Position numbers and translations under genes: made by a program
Shown here: positions 27,433-35,894 of the stretch, one piece after another
Numbering within the stretch: the stretch's first letter is position 1
Layout: the number at the start of each line of letters is the position of its first letter
The notes under the pieces: model-generated
What the model was told of the DNA's origin: nothing
Seen by the model: the letters and a program-made list of their open reading frames with translations, nothing else
The model's database searches: none
NCBI RefSeq assembly: GCF_027789125.1
Contig: NZ_JAQFVF010000023.1
Span: 62,001 to 126,000 of the forward strand
Origin: Paenibacillus aestuarii
Lineage (GTDB): Bacteria > Bacillota > Bacilli > Paenibacillales > NBRC-103111
DNA: 64,000 nt
Direction of reading: 5' to 3'

Positions 27433-28326
27433 TCACAATTTGTTACCTAGTAGATAATGGAGCTGGCGCAAATAGGGCTTAAGCTCCGGGTATCCGTCCA
27501 AGTAGGCGGCGAGGACGCGGATAAGCGTCGGATTCGCAGGTTCCGTTCCGCAAGCTGCCTCCAGCATTACCGATACTTGCCCAAGCTCCTCACGAATGGC
27601 GTCCGGTTGTGACAGCTGTTCGATCTTCCCGCCAATAAGGGCGATCAATTGCTGGAGCGTAGCCTGTCTCATCTCCGCATCGCTAGGATGCAAATAATTG
27701 AAATGCGTATTCAGTTGATCAATGACCGGTCTCGGTGACTTGCGAAGCAGGTCATCAACCAAAGCATCCATCCGATCCACGATGAAAGCAGCCAGCTCCG
27801 CCATCGGGAGCGCGATCACTTTTTGCTGTACATAACCTAAGTATTCAATGTAAATACCGCGAAAAATAGCCACAACATCCCATATATACGGCTCGATCCG
27901 ATCCCCATAGGCTTCGATCAGCAATTCGCGGCGCCACACATGCAGTGCTCTCTTCTTATGCTTCCAGGCAGCAATGAAATGTTCGTTCGTTGTAATTGGC
28001 AGCTCTTTGAAATCGAGCATGAACAAATGATTTTCAACTGTATATTGAAAAAGGAATTCGATCTTCCTCTGCAAGCGCTCTCTTGGGGACAAGTGAAGCC
28101 GGGCTCCCTCTCGCTCCATTTCGGCAGCCTGATCCAGCAGATTCTGATGGCAGGCGGCGAAAGCATCCGTAAATAATTCTTCTTTGGAAGCAAAAAATTT
28201 ATATATACTCGCTTTAGCCATACCGCAGGCGTCAGCGATATCCTGCATGGATGCAGCGCTGTAACCTTTTAAGCGGAAGAGCTCCATGGCGGTGTCCAGC
28301 ACCTTCTGCTTTTTCATTTCTTCCAT
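27433..28326 (-). CDS. TetR/AcrR family regulator, long form
   Basis: A 297-residue protein, longer than the usual 190-220 of TetR regulators because of an extra C-terminal helical region. The N-terminal helix-turn-helix is clear (YSAASMQDIADACGMAKASIYKFFASKEELF, about residues 22-52). The start at 28326 (MEEMKKQKV) follows GGGGGGATCGGG; an ATG 16 codons upstream lacks support. It is divergent from an AbrB-type transporter, whose promoter overlaps a palindrome likely bound by this protein. The ligand is unknown. Confidence 0.88.
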   Translation of the reverse strand: MEEMKKQKVLDTAMELFRLKGYSAASMQDIADACGMAKASIYKFFASKEELFTDAFAACHQNLLDQAAEMEREGARLHLSPRERLQRKIEFLFQYTVENHLFMLDFKELPITTNEHFIAAWKHKKRALHVWRRELLIEAYGDRIEPYIWDVVAIFRGIYIEYLGYVQQKVIALPMAELAAFIVDRMDALVDDLLRKSPRPVIDQLNTHFNYLHPSDAEMRQATLQQLIALIGGKIEQLSQPDAIREELGQVSVMLEAACGTEPANPTLIRVLAAYLDGYPELKPYLRQLHYLLGNKL

Positions 28327-28383
28327 CCCGATCCCCCCGTCCATATCTTGACATAAGCAGCTCGCTGGAGTCAACGTTATAGA

Positions 28384-28424
28384 TTGACTGCAAAACTAAC
28401 GAGTTCTATACTGAACTCATGAGT
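28384..28424 (+). promoter_or_regulatory. Promoter of the AbrB-type transporter with overlapping TetR operator
   Basis: TTGACT, 17-base spacer, TATACT (5/6 matches to each sigma-A hexamer) at 28384-28412. A perfect inverted repeat GAGTTC-N6-GAACTC at 28401-28418 has the -10 hexamer as its centre, and a second palindrome ACTCATGAGT at 28415-28424 overlaps its right arm. This is the expected layout for repression by the divergent TetR. Confidence 0.7.
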
Positions 28425-28458
28425 TTTTGCACTTATCACGAAGGAGGTGACCGAGAAC

Positions 28459-28548
28459 TTGCTTGATGTCACGGTGACTTCTGGCAAGTATCGGGCTGAA
28501 ATGCGTATTGCTGAATGTATGAAAATGATTATGGTTGATCAGGCATGA
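28459..28548 (+). CDS. 29-codon small ORF coupled to the transporter gene
   Basis: A TTG-initiated ORF of 29 residues (MLDVTVTSGKYRAEMRIAE, then CMKMIMVDQA). Upstream lies AAGGAGGTGA, a full match to the anti-Shine-Dalgarno sequence and the strongest ribosome site in this region, ending eight bases before the TTG. Its TGA overlaps the transporter's ATG as ATGA. The transporter itself has only a weak site, so its translation may depend on ribosomes finishing this ORF. The peptide has no recognised homologue. It could be a leader peptide or a small protein in its own right. Confidence 0.5.
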   Translation: MLDVTVTSGKYRAEMRIAECMKMIMVDQA

Positions 28549-29636
28549 GTCGTTTTCTCGTTACATTACTGTTAGCTATAGTCGGCGGTGTATTGTTCAC
28601 CCTGATCCACTCCCCGCTGCCCTGGCTGCTGGGTCCGATGGTATTCGCCTTCATTGGGGCCAGAGTATTGAAAAAAATGAAGCCTGTATGGCCCGGATAT
28701 TTGCGCAATACAGCATTAATTATTATCGGATATTCCATCGGACTTTCGTTCACCAGAGAAACGCTCAGCGAGATGGGGCTGCTGCTGCCAAGCATGTTGA
28801 TGATGACCGTGCTGCTTATCCTGTTTAGTGGGGCCATCGGTTTGATCGTAGCCAAATTGTCCGGCCAGCCGCTGCCTACCGTCATCTTGGGCAGCATTCC
28901 CGGCGGATTATCGCAGATGATCATTTTGGCGGAAGATACGAAAGGCATTGATTTGACCATCGTCACCTTCCTGCAGGTGTCGCGGTTGATGATGATTATT
29001 TTCATCGTGCCGCAGCTTGTGTTCAGCCCGCTGTTCGGCGGTAGCCGCTCAGCAGTCGATGCAGCACTGTCAAACGCAAGCGCGCATTGGGGCGATCTGT
29101 TCCCGAATATTATTTTATTCGCTGTGGTGTGTGTAGCAGCGGCTTTACTAGCGCAAAGAATCCGCTTCCCCTCCGCGTATTTACTGGGCCCGATGATCGT
29201 GACCGCAGTACTACACTTGTCAAGCGTATCCGGTCCTGCGCTGCCATCAAGTCTGCTGGACATCGCGCAATTGCTCATCGGCACATACGTCGGCTTATTG
29301 CTCAAACCGGAAAGTCTGACCCATAAAATCAGGATCATCACGCTGTCGATCTGCAGCGGAGTCGTGCTAATCGGTGGTTCTCTTGGCCTCAGCGTACTGC
29401 TGACCCATTGGCACAGCTTCTCTCCCGCGACGGCTTTCTTAAGCATGGCTCCCGGCGGTATGGATCAGATGGGCATCATGGGCAAAGAAGTCAATGCTGA
29501 TATAGCCATTATTAGCAGCTATCAAATTTTTCGAACATGGTTTATCTTTTTCGCTGTGCCTCCGCTGCTCAAGCTGATCTTCAAACGGCTAATTCCAAAA
29601 GCCTCCAATGAGGAACTTGCCGGAGCAAATAATTAA
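28545..29636 (+). CDS. AbrB family membrane transporter (duplicated AbrB domain, COG3180 type)
   Basis: A 363-residue protein with about ten predicted helices in two homologous halves. The repeated segments are visible (SPLPWLLGPMVFAFIGARV near the start and RIRFPSAYLLGPMIVTAVL in the second half; GSIPGGLSQMIILAE and SMAPGGMDQMGIMGKE). It belongs to the family once annotated as putative ammonia monooxygenase, whose substrates are not known with certainty. A TetR gene is divergent and a 29-codon ORF is coupled at the start, suggesting induction by a small molecule. Confidence 0.85.
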   Translation: MSRFLVTLLLAIVGGVLFTLIHSPLPWLLGPMVFAFIGARVLKKMKPVWPGYLRNTALIIIGYSIGLSFTRETLSEMGLLLPSMLMMTVLLILFSGAIGLIVAKLSGQPLPTVILGSIPGGLSQMIILAEDTKGIDLTIVTFLQVSRLMMIIFIVPQLVFSPLFGGSRSAVDAALSNASAHWGDLFPNIILFAVVCVAAALLAQRIRFPSAYLLGPMIVTAVLHLSSVSGPALPSSLLDIAQLLIGTYVGLLLKPESLTHKIRIITLSICSGVVLIGGSLGLSVLLTHWHSFSPATAFLSMAPGGMDQMGIMGKEVNADIAIISSYQIFRTWFIFFAVPPLLKLIFKRLIPKASNEELAGANN

Positions 29637-29659
29637 CGCGATCATGGCGAAAAGTCAGA

Positions 29660-29694
29660 GGTGTCTCCAACCATATGATGGTTGCTGAGGTGCC
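29660..29694. terminator. Bidirectional terminator between transporter and dinB-like gene
   Basis: Hairpin with a CAACCAT/ATGGTTG core and an outer GGTGTCTC/CTGAGGTGCC stem with wobble pairs, followed by TTTTTATTTTTT. Confidence 0.7.
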
Positions 29695-29697
29695 TTT

Positions 29698-30222
29698 TTA
29701 TTTTTTCAATATCCCTAAATACTCACTCCACGGTCCAACGTCCACTCGATACCGCTCAGCCATTACTCGTACGATCTGCGCCATATGCGTCAAATCATGC
29801 ACGACCCACGTCGCCAGCAATTCTCTCACCTTCACCAAGCCAAAAGCAGGATGCCTGCCCGTCCTTTCAAAATGCTGTGCTGGATCAATTACGGAACGTA
29901 TATAGGCAAGATTCACTGTGCGTATTTGCTGAAAAGCTAGCAGCTTCTCTTCGATCGTGGCTGCCGTTTTATCATTTAAATGTGCAAAGCGATCAAATGG
30001 TGGGAATGGTTTGTTTTCACCATCTTGAAGAATCGTGTTTAGTCTAGGAATCCAATTCGTTTTTTCCGCTTCGATGAGGTGGTCAATGACCTCCGTGGCA
30101 TTCCACGTTCCCTCTCCTTCATTCCCTTGCAGCCAACCGGCCGATAATCCTGACAAAAATAACGTCAACGCCTTCGGAGTTCGCTCCATGACTTCAATCG
30201 CTTCGTCGAGTTCAAAATTCAT
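29698..30222 (-). CDS. DinB family protein
   Basis: A 174-residue four-helix-bundle protein. The metal-binding histidines of the DinB/YfiT group are at VIDHLIEAE (about residue 48) and in [11 protein letters not shown] (about residues 139-143). Members include thiol-dependent transferases such as bacillithiol S-transferases, and the family name comes from DNA-damage induction. Which applies here is not determined. GAGAGGG lies before the ATG. It is monocistronic. Confidence 0.88.
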   Translation of the reverse strand: MNFELDEAIEVMERTPKALTLFLSGLSAGWLQGNEGEGTWNATEVIDHLIEAEKTNWIPRLNTILQDGENKPFPPFDRFAHLNDKTAATIEEKLLAFQQIRTVNLAYIRSVIDPAQHFERTGRHPAFGLVKVRELLATWVVHDLTHMAQIVRVMAERYRVDVGPWSEYLGILKK

Positions 30223-30302
30223 TCCATCGCCCTCTCCATTGTCTTATGCCTCGCTGATTCAGTTATATCATGAATTTTTGCTATTATGCTGAAAAATGAG
30301 AA

Positions 30303-30329
30303 ATGAGCAGCTGCATGACAACTGTTCAT
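30303..30329 (-). terminator. Probable terminator after ileS
   Basis: Minus-strand imperfect stem ATGAACAGTTG/CAGCTGCTCAT followed by TTTCTCATTTTT, seven bases past the ileS stop. Confidence 0.45.
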
Positions 30330-30336
30330 TCTAGAC

Positions 30337-33300
30337 TTAATCAATACGTACGCGTAGCGATTCGTTGCCTGGTATGATGGACGCCATGTCCGTTACGTTG
30401 GCGAATTTCATTTCCGCTAATATGACATTTTCGTGTAATACGTCGGCAAAGCGCTCCAGAACCTTTCTCTGTGAGTCATCGGCATCGAATGTCAGCGTGA
30501 CCCGCTTGTCGATCGGTAAATCCAGCCTTTTGCGGTAATCTTGTACGGCCCGGATCACTTCGCGCACAAAGCCTTCCTGCTCCAATTCCTCCGTGATCAC
30601 CGTATTTAAAGCCACATTCATTTGATATCCGGATGCGGAAGCAAACCCTGACTTGCCAAGCTTTTCGACTAACAACTCTTCGGCTGTTAAAACGAATGCT
30701 TGGTCACCTAAAGTAACTTTTACGGAACCCTCATCAACGGTTCGTTTGGCATCCAATGCTGACATTTGTTTCAAATGCTGCTGCAGCGGGCCTACGAATT
30801 TGCCATATTTTTGCCCGGCGACTTTCAGATTCAGCTTCAATTGATAGTCGACGAAGGAGCTGTCGTTTGGCTCTAAGCGTACCGACTTCACGTTCATTTC
30901 ATCCTGAATGATGTCAGCAAATCGCTGGAGATCGAACGGTTGTTCGATGGAGATGATCAACTCTGACAAAGGCTGGCGCGTCTTGATGCCGGTGTCGCTG
31001 CGAATGCTGCGCGCCAATTCGACGATCTGCCGAGTCGTGGCCATGTCGCGCTCCAGCGCTTCATCGATAGCGTCCTCATCCACCTGCGGGTAATCGGCTA
31101 GATGGACGCTTCCTTCACCGCCAAGGTTGTTGTGCAAATCCTCGGCCAAAAGAGGGCTGTATGGCGCGATCATGCGCGCCAGTTTCAGCAAAACGTCGCG
31201 CAGCGTTCGATAGGCGTCTCTTTTGTCCTCGGTCATGCCGCTAGCCCAGAAACGGTCGCGTGACCTGCGGATATACCAATTGCTCAGCTCATCTACGAAT
31301 ACTTCGATTTGCTTCGCCGGATTCAATAAATCGTAATCTTCCAGACCCTTCAACACTTGCCGCAGCGTTGTATTCAACCTTGACAACACCCAGCGGTCTA
31401 ATTCATGACCGGAAGCTTGAGGCCGCCCTACTTCGGGCGTGAACTGATCAATTAGGGCATACATCGCATAAAACGCATGCGCATTATGGATCGTATCGAT
31501 CACTTTGGACTTCGCCTCAGCGACGATCTGCTTGGAAAACCGCTTGCTGTTCCAGGGAGCGCTGTCTGAGAGCAGCGCCCAACGGAAGGCATCCGCCCCG
31601 TAGACGTCAATGATTTCCCACGGGTCGATGACATTGCCTTTGCTCTTCGACATTTTCAAGCCGTTTTCATCGAGCACGTGACCGGTGGATATGACAGCTT
31701 TATACGGCGCTTGCCCGTTATACAGCGTAGATACTGCCATAAGGCTGAAAAACCAGCCTCTTGTCTGATCGATCCCCTCGCAGATCATATCCGCAGGGTA
31801 CTGTTCTTGAAACAAAGCCTCATCGCCAAAAGGATGATGATATTGGGCAAACGGCATGGATCCGCTGTCAAACCAGACGTCGATCACTTCCGGCGTTCTG
31901 CTCATCTCGCAGCCGCAGGAACAGCGCAGCTTCACTTCATCGACGTATGGTTTGTGCAGCTCCAAATTGTCAGCAAGCGGAGATACCGCTCTTGCGCGCA
32001 GTTCGTTTATGCTGCTGGGCGCGAATTCACTTCCGCAATCCTGACATTGCCACACGTTGAGTGGTGTTCCCCAGTAGCGGTTCCGGCTTATATTCCAATC
32101 GACAAGCTCTTCCAGAAACTTGCCAAAACGGCCCTCGCGGAGATGGCCAGGATACCAATTGACTTTGCTGTTATTAGCGATCAGCTGATCTTTCACGGCG
32201 GTCGTGCGGATGAACCAGCTCTCCATCGCATAGTACAGAAGCGGAGACTTGCAGCGCCAGCAGAATGGGTAGCTGTGCGTGTAGCGCTCTTTGGCGAACA
32301 GCAGGCCGCGTGCGGCCAAATCCTTGACAATGTCGACATCGCAATCTTTCACGAAGCGCCCTGCAAAGTCCGTGACCTGCGCGGTATACCGTCCTGCATT
32401 GTCCACGACGTTGACGAAATCGAGGCCGTGCTCACGGCACGTCCGATAGTCATCTTCCCCATGTGCCGGTGCAAGATGGACGATGCCAGTCCCGCTTTTA
32501 TCACTGACATAGTCGGCATCGACCACGTAGTGCCCTTTGCTTAAGCGAAGGTAGCCAAAAGGCGGCTCATAGGCGGTGCCAACGAATTCGGTACCTTTGT
32601 GCGATGACAAGATTTCATAATCTCCCTTAAACACCTTATCCGCTAATTGCCGGGCCAGCACATAAATACTGCCATCCTGTCTGACTTTCACGTAATCGAT
32701 GTTCTTATTCACCGCTAGCGCTGTGTTTGCAGGCAGCGTCCACGGGGTTGTCGTCCAAGCCAGAAAAATTTCCGGCCCCTGCTTGCTTGGAAATTTGACC
32801 GTAGCACTCAAATCTGTCACGTCTTCATAACCTTGCGCCACTTCATGGGAGCTGAGGGTCGTTTGGCAATCCGGACAGTACGGGCTGACGCGGTGGCCTT
32901 TGTAGAGCAGTCCTTTGGCATGAATGTCAGCCAAAATATGCCAGACGCTTTCGATATAGTCATTCGTCAGCGTCACATACGGGTGATCCATGTCTGTCCA
33001 GTATGCGATTGCCTCTGTCAGTTCCCGCCATTGTTTCTCGTACTCAAACACACTGCTTTTACATTGTTCTACGAATGCGGCGATCCCGTACTTCTCGATC
33101 TCCTGCTTGCCGGAAATGCCCAGCTTTTTCTCAACGCCCAACTCCACGGGCAGGCCGTGCGTATCCCAGCCGGCTTTTCGCACGACTTGGTAACCTGACA
33201 TCGTTTTATAACGTCCGATAAAATCTTTGATTACGCGCCCAAGCACGTGTCCGATGTGCGGCTTGCCATTGGCTGTTGGCGGTCCTTCATAAAATACAAA

Positions 33301-33417
33301 GCGTGGCTGCCCGGCCCGGTGGCTCATGGAAGCGCGAAACGTATCCTGCTGCTTCCATTGATCCAAGATGCGCAGCTCGCGGGCTCTTGCTGTCTCTTTG
33401 ACATCAACTTTTCTCAT
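30337..33417 (-). CDS. ileS: Isoleucyl-tRNA synthetase, longer (type 2) form
   Basis: A 1026-residue class I synthetase charging tRNA-Ile. The HIGH motif is PHIGH (about residue 57) and the KMSKS motif is intact (KMSKSKGN, about residue 595). The length and the sequence RKAGWDTHGLPVELGVEKKLG fit the type 2 form related to eukaryotic enzymes and to MupA, rather than the ~920-residue Bacillus housekeeping enzyme. Type 2 enzymes are often less sensitive to mupirocin; that is family knowledge, not shown here. AAGGATG precedes the ATG. The gene is controlled by an isoleucine T-box leader. Confidence 0.95.
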   Translation of the reverse strand: MRKVDVKETARARELRILDQWKQQDTFRASMSHRAGQPRFVFYEGPPTANGKPHIGHVLGRVIKDFIGRYKTMSGYQVVRKAGWDTHGLPVELGVEKKLGISGKQEIEKYGIAAFVEQCKSSVFEYEKQWRELTEAIAYWTDMDHPYVTLTNDYIESVWHILADIHAKGLLYKGHRVSPYCPDCQTTLSSHEVAQGYEDVTDLSATVKFPSKQGPEIFLAWTTTPWTLPANTALAVNKNIDYVKVRQDGSIYVLARQLADKVFKGDYEILSSHKGTEFVGTAYEPPFGYLRLSKGHYVVDADYVSDKSGTGIVHLAPAHGEDDYRTCREHGLDFVNVVDNAGRYTAQVTDFAGRFVKDCDVDIVKDLAARGLLFAKERYTHSYPFCWRCKSPLLYYAMESWFIRTTAVKDQLIANNSKVNWYPGHLREGRFGKFLEELVDWNISRNRYWGTPLNVWQCQDCGSEFAPSSINELRARAVSPLADNLELHKPYVDEVKLRCSCGCEMSRTPEVIDVWFDSGSMPFAQYHHPFGDEALFQEQYPADMICEGIDQTRGWFFSLMAVSTLYNGQAPYKAVISTGHVLDENGLKMSKSKGNVIDPWEIIDVYGADAFRWALLSDSAPWNSKRFSKQIVAEAKSKVIDTIHNAHAFYAMYALIDQFTPEVGRPQASGHELDRWVLSRLNTTLRQVLKGLEDYDLLNPAKQIEVFVDELSNWYIRRSRDRFWASGMTEDKRDAYRTLRDVLLKLARMIAPYSPLLAEDLHNNLGGEGSVHLADYPQVDEDAIDEALERDMATTRQIVELARSIRSDTGIKTRQPLSELIISIEQPFDLQRFADIIQDEMNVKSVRLEPNDSSFVDYQLKLNLKVAGQKYGKFVGPLQQHLKQMSALDAKRTVDEGSVKVTLGDQAFVLTAEELLVEKLGKSGFASASGYQMNVALNTVITEELEQEGFVREVIRAVQDYRKRLDLPIDKRVTLTFDADDSQRKVLERFADVLHENVILAEMKFANVTDMASIIPGNESLRVRID

Positions 33418-33439
33418 CTTTGCTCATCCTTTCTGTTCG

Positions 33440-33731
33440 TAAAAAAACAAAAAAATCCCGCCCCGTAAGGGACGAGATTTCATCTCGCGATACCACCCTC
33501 GTTCCGAGGATCGACTAATTCCGATCACCGGCGCCTCATCAACGTACCATCATACGTGTCCCTTGTAACGGCGGAATCCCGGGTCAGCTTACTCGCTTGC
33601 TTCAGCTTTCCTTCTCGGAGAGGATATTCAGCTAACTCTTGAACGTTGGCTTTCAGCGCAGGGCCAACTCTCTGGGGGACAAGGGATTAGCGTACTTGTT
33701 CTCGTCAATGAATTTAGTCAGATCATTCAGA
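33440..33731 (-). ncRNA. T-box leader of ileS, isoleucine specifier
   Basis: Minus-strand leader of about 290 bases. The conserved T-box AGGGTGGTATCGCGAG is at 33484-33499. The intrinsic terminator has arms AATCTCGTCCC/GGGGCGGGATT at 33455-33480 followed by a T run. Stem I starts with the AG-rich element GACGAGAACAAGTA near 33707 and has AGAGAG distally. In the specifier loop (GAATATCC) the triplet at 33623-33625 reads ATC, an isoleucine codon. Uncharged tRNA-Ile would pair with the specifier and T-box, favour the antiterminator and allow ileS transcription. Confidence 0.93.
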
Positions 33732-33737
33732 TAATTA

Positions 33738-33767
33738 ATTATTACAGCATATTGTGTGGAATGTCAA
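33738..33767 (-). promoter_or_regulatory. Promoter of the ileS T-box transcript
   Basis: Minus strand TTGACA, 18-base spacer, AATAAT, with a TG extension before the -10. Transcription would start near 33731, just ahead of T-box stem I. Confidence 0.7.
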
Positions 33768-33837
33768 TAGGCGGCTCACGCGAGCGCCTCGAACGGCGCC
33801 CTTTGGATCACCACAAACATTTAATGCCATTAATTAT

Positions 33838-34344
33838 TTATAGCATTAACAACATCAAATCCTCATCATAATACAACCCATTGACTTTCAAGGCGTGCCG
33901 CTCTACACCATAGACTTCGAAGCCTAACGATGCATACAGTTTTTTCGCGCCTGCGTTCTCGGATACAACGCTTAGATGGATTTGCTCCAATCCAGCAGCG
34001 GTCTCCTTCGCTAGACGAATGAGCTCCAGCAGGAGCGCTTTCCCCACGCCTCCACCACGCGCTTCCGGTGCAATAAACATGCCATAAATATTCCCTTTAT
34101 GAGCTGTTTTGAAGCCTGTCTCGCGCACAAAAGCGGCTATGCCGACCAATGTGCCGTCCTCTTGAAATGCGCCTAGCGTAAATTTCTCCGCAGTCGGCTT
34201 TATGCGCTCCATCACCATTTCAAGCGTAAATTGAAATTCCCTCTCATAAGTGGAACCGAACGCTTCCGGGTTAATTTGCAAGGCACTCAATCTAACCTGC
34301 CGATATGCGGCTGCATCTGCTTCCTCAAGAACGCGATAGTTCAT
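33838..34344 (-). CDS. GNAT family N-acetyltransferase
   Basis: A 168-residue GNAT protein. The acetyl-CoA loop is EARGGGVGKALL, preceded by the beta strand GNIYGMFIAP, and the C-terminal NAGAKKLYASLGFEVYG motif is typical. The start at 34344 (MNYRVLEE) has GGAGGAG six bases upstream; an ATG ten codons earlier does not. The substrate is unknown. It lies downstream of the exporter gene but is separated from it by a terminator. Confidence 0.9.
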   Translation of the reverse strand: MNYRVLEEADAAAYRQVRLSALQINPEAFGSTYEREFQFTLEMVMERIKPTAEKFTLGAFQEDGTLVGIAAFVRETGFKTAHKGNIYGMFIAPEARGGGVGKALLLELIRLAKETAAGLEQIHLSVVSENAGAKKLYASLGFEVYGVERHALKVNGLYYDEDLMLLML

Positions 34345-34382
34345 ACAATTCTCCTCCATGCTAGTAATTACCAAATAAAAAA

Positions 34383-34417
34383 GGCAGCCGGATTAGAACC
34401 GAACTAATCCTACTGCC
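34383..34417 (-). terminator. Terminator after the MFS exporter
   Basis: Minus-strand stem GGCAG..GGATTAG/CTAATCC..CTGCC with a two-base internal loop, followed by TTTTTTATTT. Confidence 0.88.
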
Positions 34418-34423
34418 TCTCCC

Positions 34424-35641
34424 TTAGATCGCTCGCACTTTGTCATCTTTAGGCAGCAGGACCGCGACGATCCCCAACAGCGGTAGGTATGCGCACAGCT
34501 TCATAATGAAGGCGATGCTTGTCGCATCCGCGACCCAGCCCAACACCGCTGAACCTAAACCTCCAATGCCGAAAGCCAAGCCAAAGAACAAGCCGGAGAT
34601 GAGGCCGACTTTGCCAGGCAGCAGCTCTTGAGCGAAAACAACGATAATGGAAAACGCTGAAGATAAAATGAAGCCTGCGCAGATGCATAAAACGCCCGAC
34701 CACATCAAGTTCGCATAGGGCAGCAGGATGGAGAACGGTGCAGTCCCTAAAATCGAAAACCAAATGATGTTGCGCCGTCCATACCGATCGGCAAGCGGTC
34801 CGCCGATAAACGTTCCGGCCGCGGATGCCGCCAGAAAGGCAAATAAAAACCACTGCGCGCGCCCAACAGATACTCCATAATCGTCAATTAAATAGAACGA
34901 GTAATAGCTGGTAATGCTGGACATATAAATGTGCTTGGTAAAAACAAGAAAAACCAGCGTAACGATCGCCCAGCCCACCTGCTTCGCGGAAAGTTTGCGC
35001 GCTGCCCCCGCCGCTGCGGTTGACGCTGCTTTTGCCTTGCGCGGCTGCACGTTTTGTCTGCTATACCACCTGGCCACAAAGGTCTGGATGACGATGGCGA
35101 CAATGGCGGCAAAAGAGAACCAAATCACACCGAATTGTCCGATTTTTACAAAAAGAACAGCGGTCATGATCGGTCCGAGCGCACTGCCGATATTGCCCCC
35201 GACCTGGAAAATCGATTGCGCCAGCCCTCTTCGCTCACCTGCCGACAAATACGCGACACGCGATGATTCGGGATGAAAAATCGCAGAGCCAATGCCCATG
35301 GACACGACCGCTAACAAAATAAGCGCATAATAAGGCGCTACCGCCAAAGCAACGATGCCCGCGAGCGTAAAGCATACACCGATTGGCAATATGTACGGTC
35401 TCGGCTTCAAATCCGAAAAGTACCCGACAAACGGCTGCATAAGCGATGCCGTAATGTTCATCGCAAAGGCGATAATCCCGACTTGCGTATAATTGAGCTG
35501 CAGCGAATCCTTGAGAATCGGGAACAACGCTGTAACTGTCGATTGCATCGTATCATTCAACAAATGAACGATACTGATGGCGAACAAGATGGGAAAAACC
35601 GTCGCTGACACAGGTACGCTTTTGCTTAAAACTTTTGACAC
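34424..35641 (-). CDS. MFS transporter, fosmidomycin-resistance (Fsr) type
   Basis: A 405-residue exporter with twelve predicted helices. The N-terminal segment (IVHLLNDTMQSTVTALFPIL, MGIGSAIFHPESSRVAYL, AQSIFQVGGNIGSALGP) closely resembles Fsr-family proteins. The GTG at 35641 is taken as start because GAGGAG is six bases upstream; the frame is open 14 codons further. Family members export fosmidomycin or other hydrophobic compounds using the proton gradient. The natural substrate here is unknown. Confidence 0.88.
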   Translation of the reverse strand: MSKVLSKSVPVSATVFPILFAISIVHLLNDTMQSTVTALFPILKDSLQLNYTQVGIIAFAMNITASLMQPFVGYFSDLKPRPYILPIGVCFTLAGIVALAVAPYYALILLAVVSMGIGSAIFHPESSRVAYLSAGERRGLAQSIFQVGGNIGSALGPIMTAVLFVKIGQFGVIWFSFAAIVAIVIQTFVARWYSRQNVQPRKAKAASTAAAGAARKLSAKQVGWAIVTLVFLVFTKHIYMSSITSYYSFYLIDDYGVSVGRAQWFLFAFLAASAAGTFIGGPLADRYGRRNIIWFSILGTAPFSILLPYANLMWSGVLCICAGFILSSAFSIIVVFAQELLPGKVGLISGLFFGLAFGIGGLGSAVLGWVADATSIAFIMKLCAYLPLLGIVAVLLPKDDKVRAI

Positions 35642-35894
35642 GTTCAACTCCTCTTTTCTCTCTATATATGGATGGCGAATCACTCCTCCTCAACTATATT
35701 CGACAGGTAGGCAATAACTGCCTTCCTTCTGCTCATTTTTTGTTGTCATCAGCTCAATTGCTCCTTACCTGCAGGTAACTTAGTCCATTCTATTTGAGTA
35801 CCTATACTATTTTTGCGTACTGTTCTAATACAGACATGCGCGCTATGATGGACTTATGACCACTAACGTTTGGATAAATAAGGAGGTATTCACA

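Noticed and set aside
28529-29446. 305-codon open frame antisense to the AbrB-type transporter
   Set aside because: Fully covered by the transporter, low-complexity composition and no ribosome site; a shadow frame.
31678-32544. 288-codon open frame antisense to ileS
   Set aside because: Inside a conserved synthetase gene on the other strand; no motif or ribosome site.
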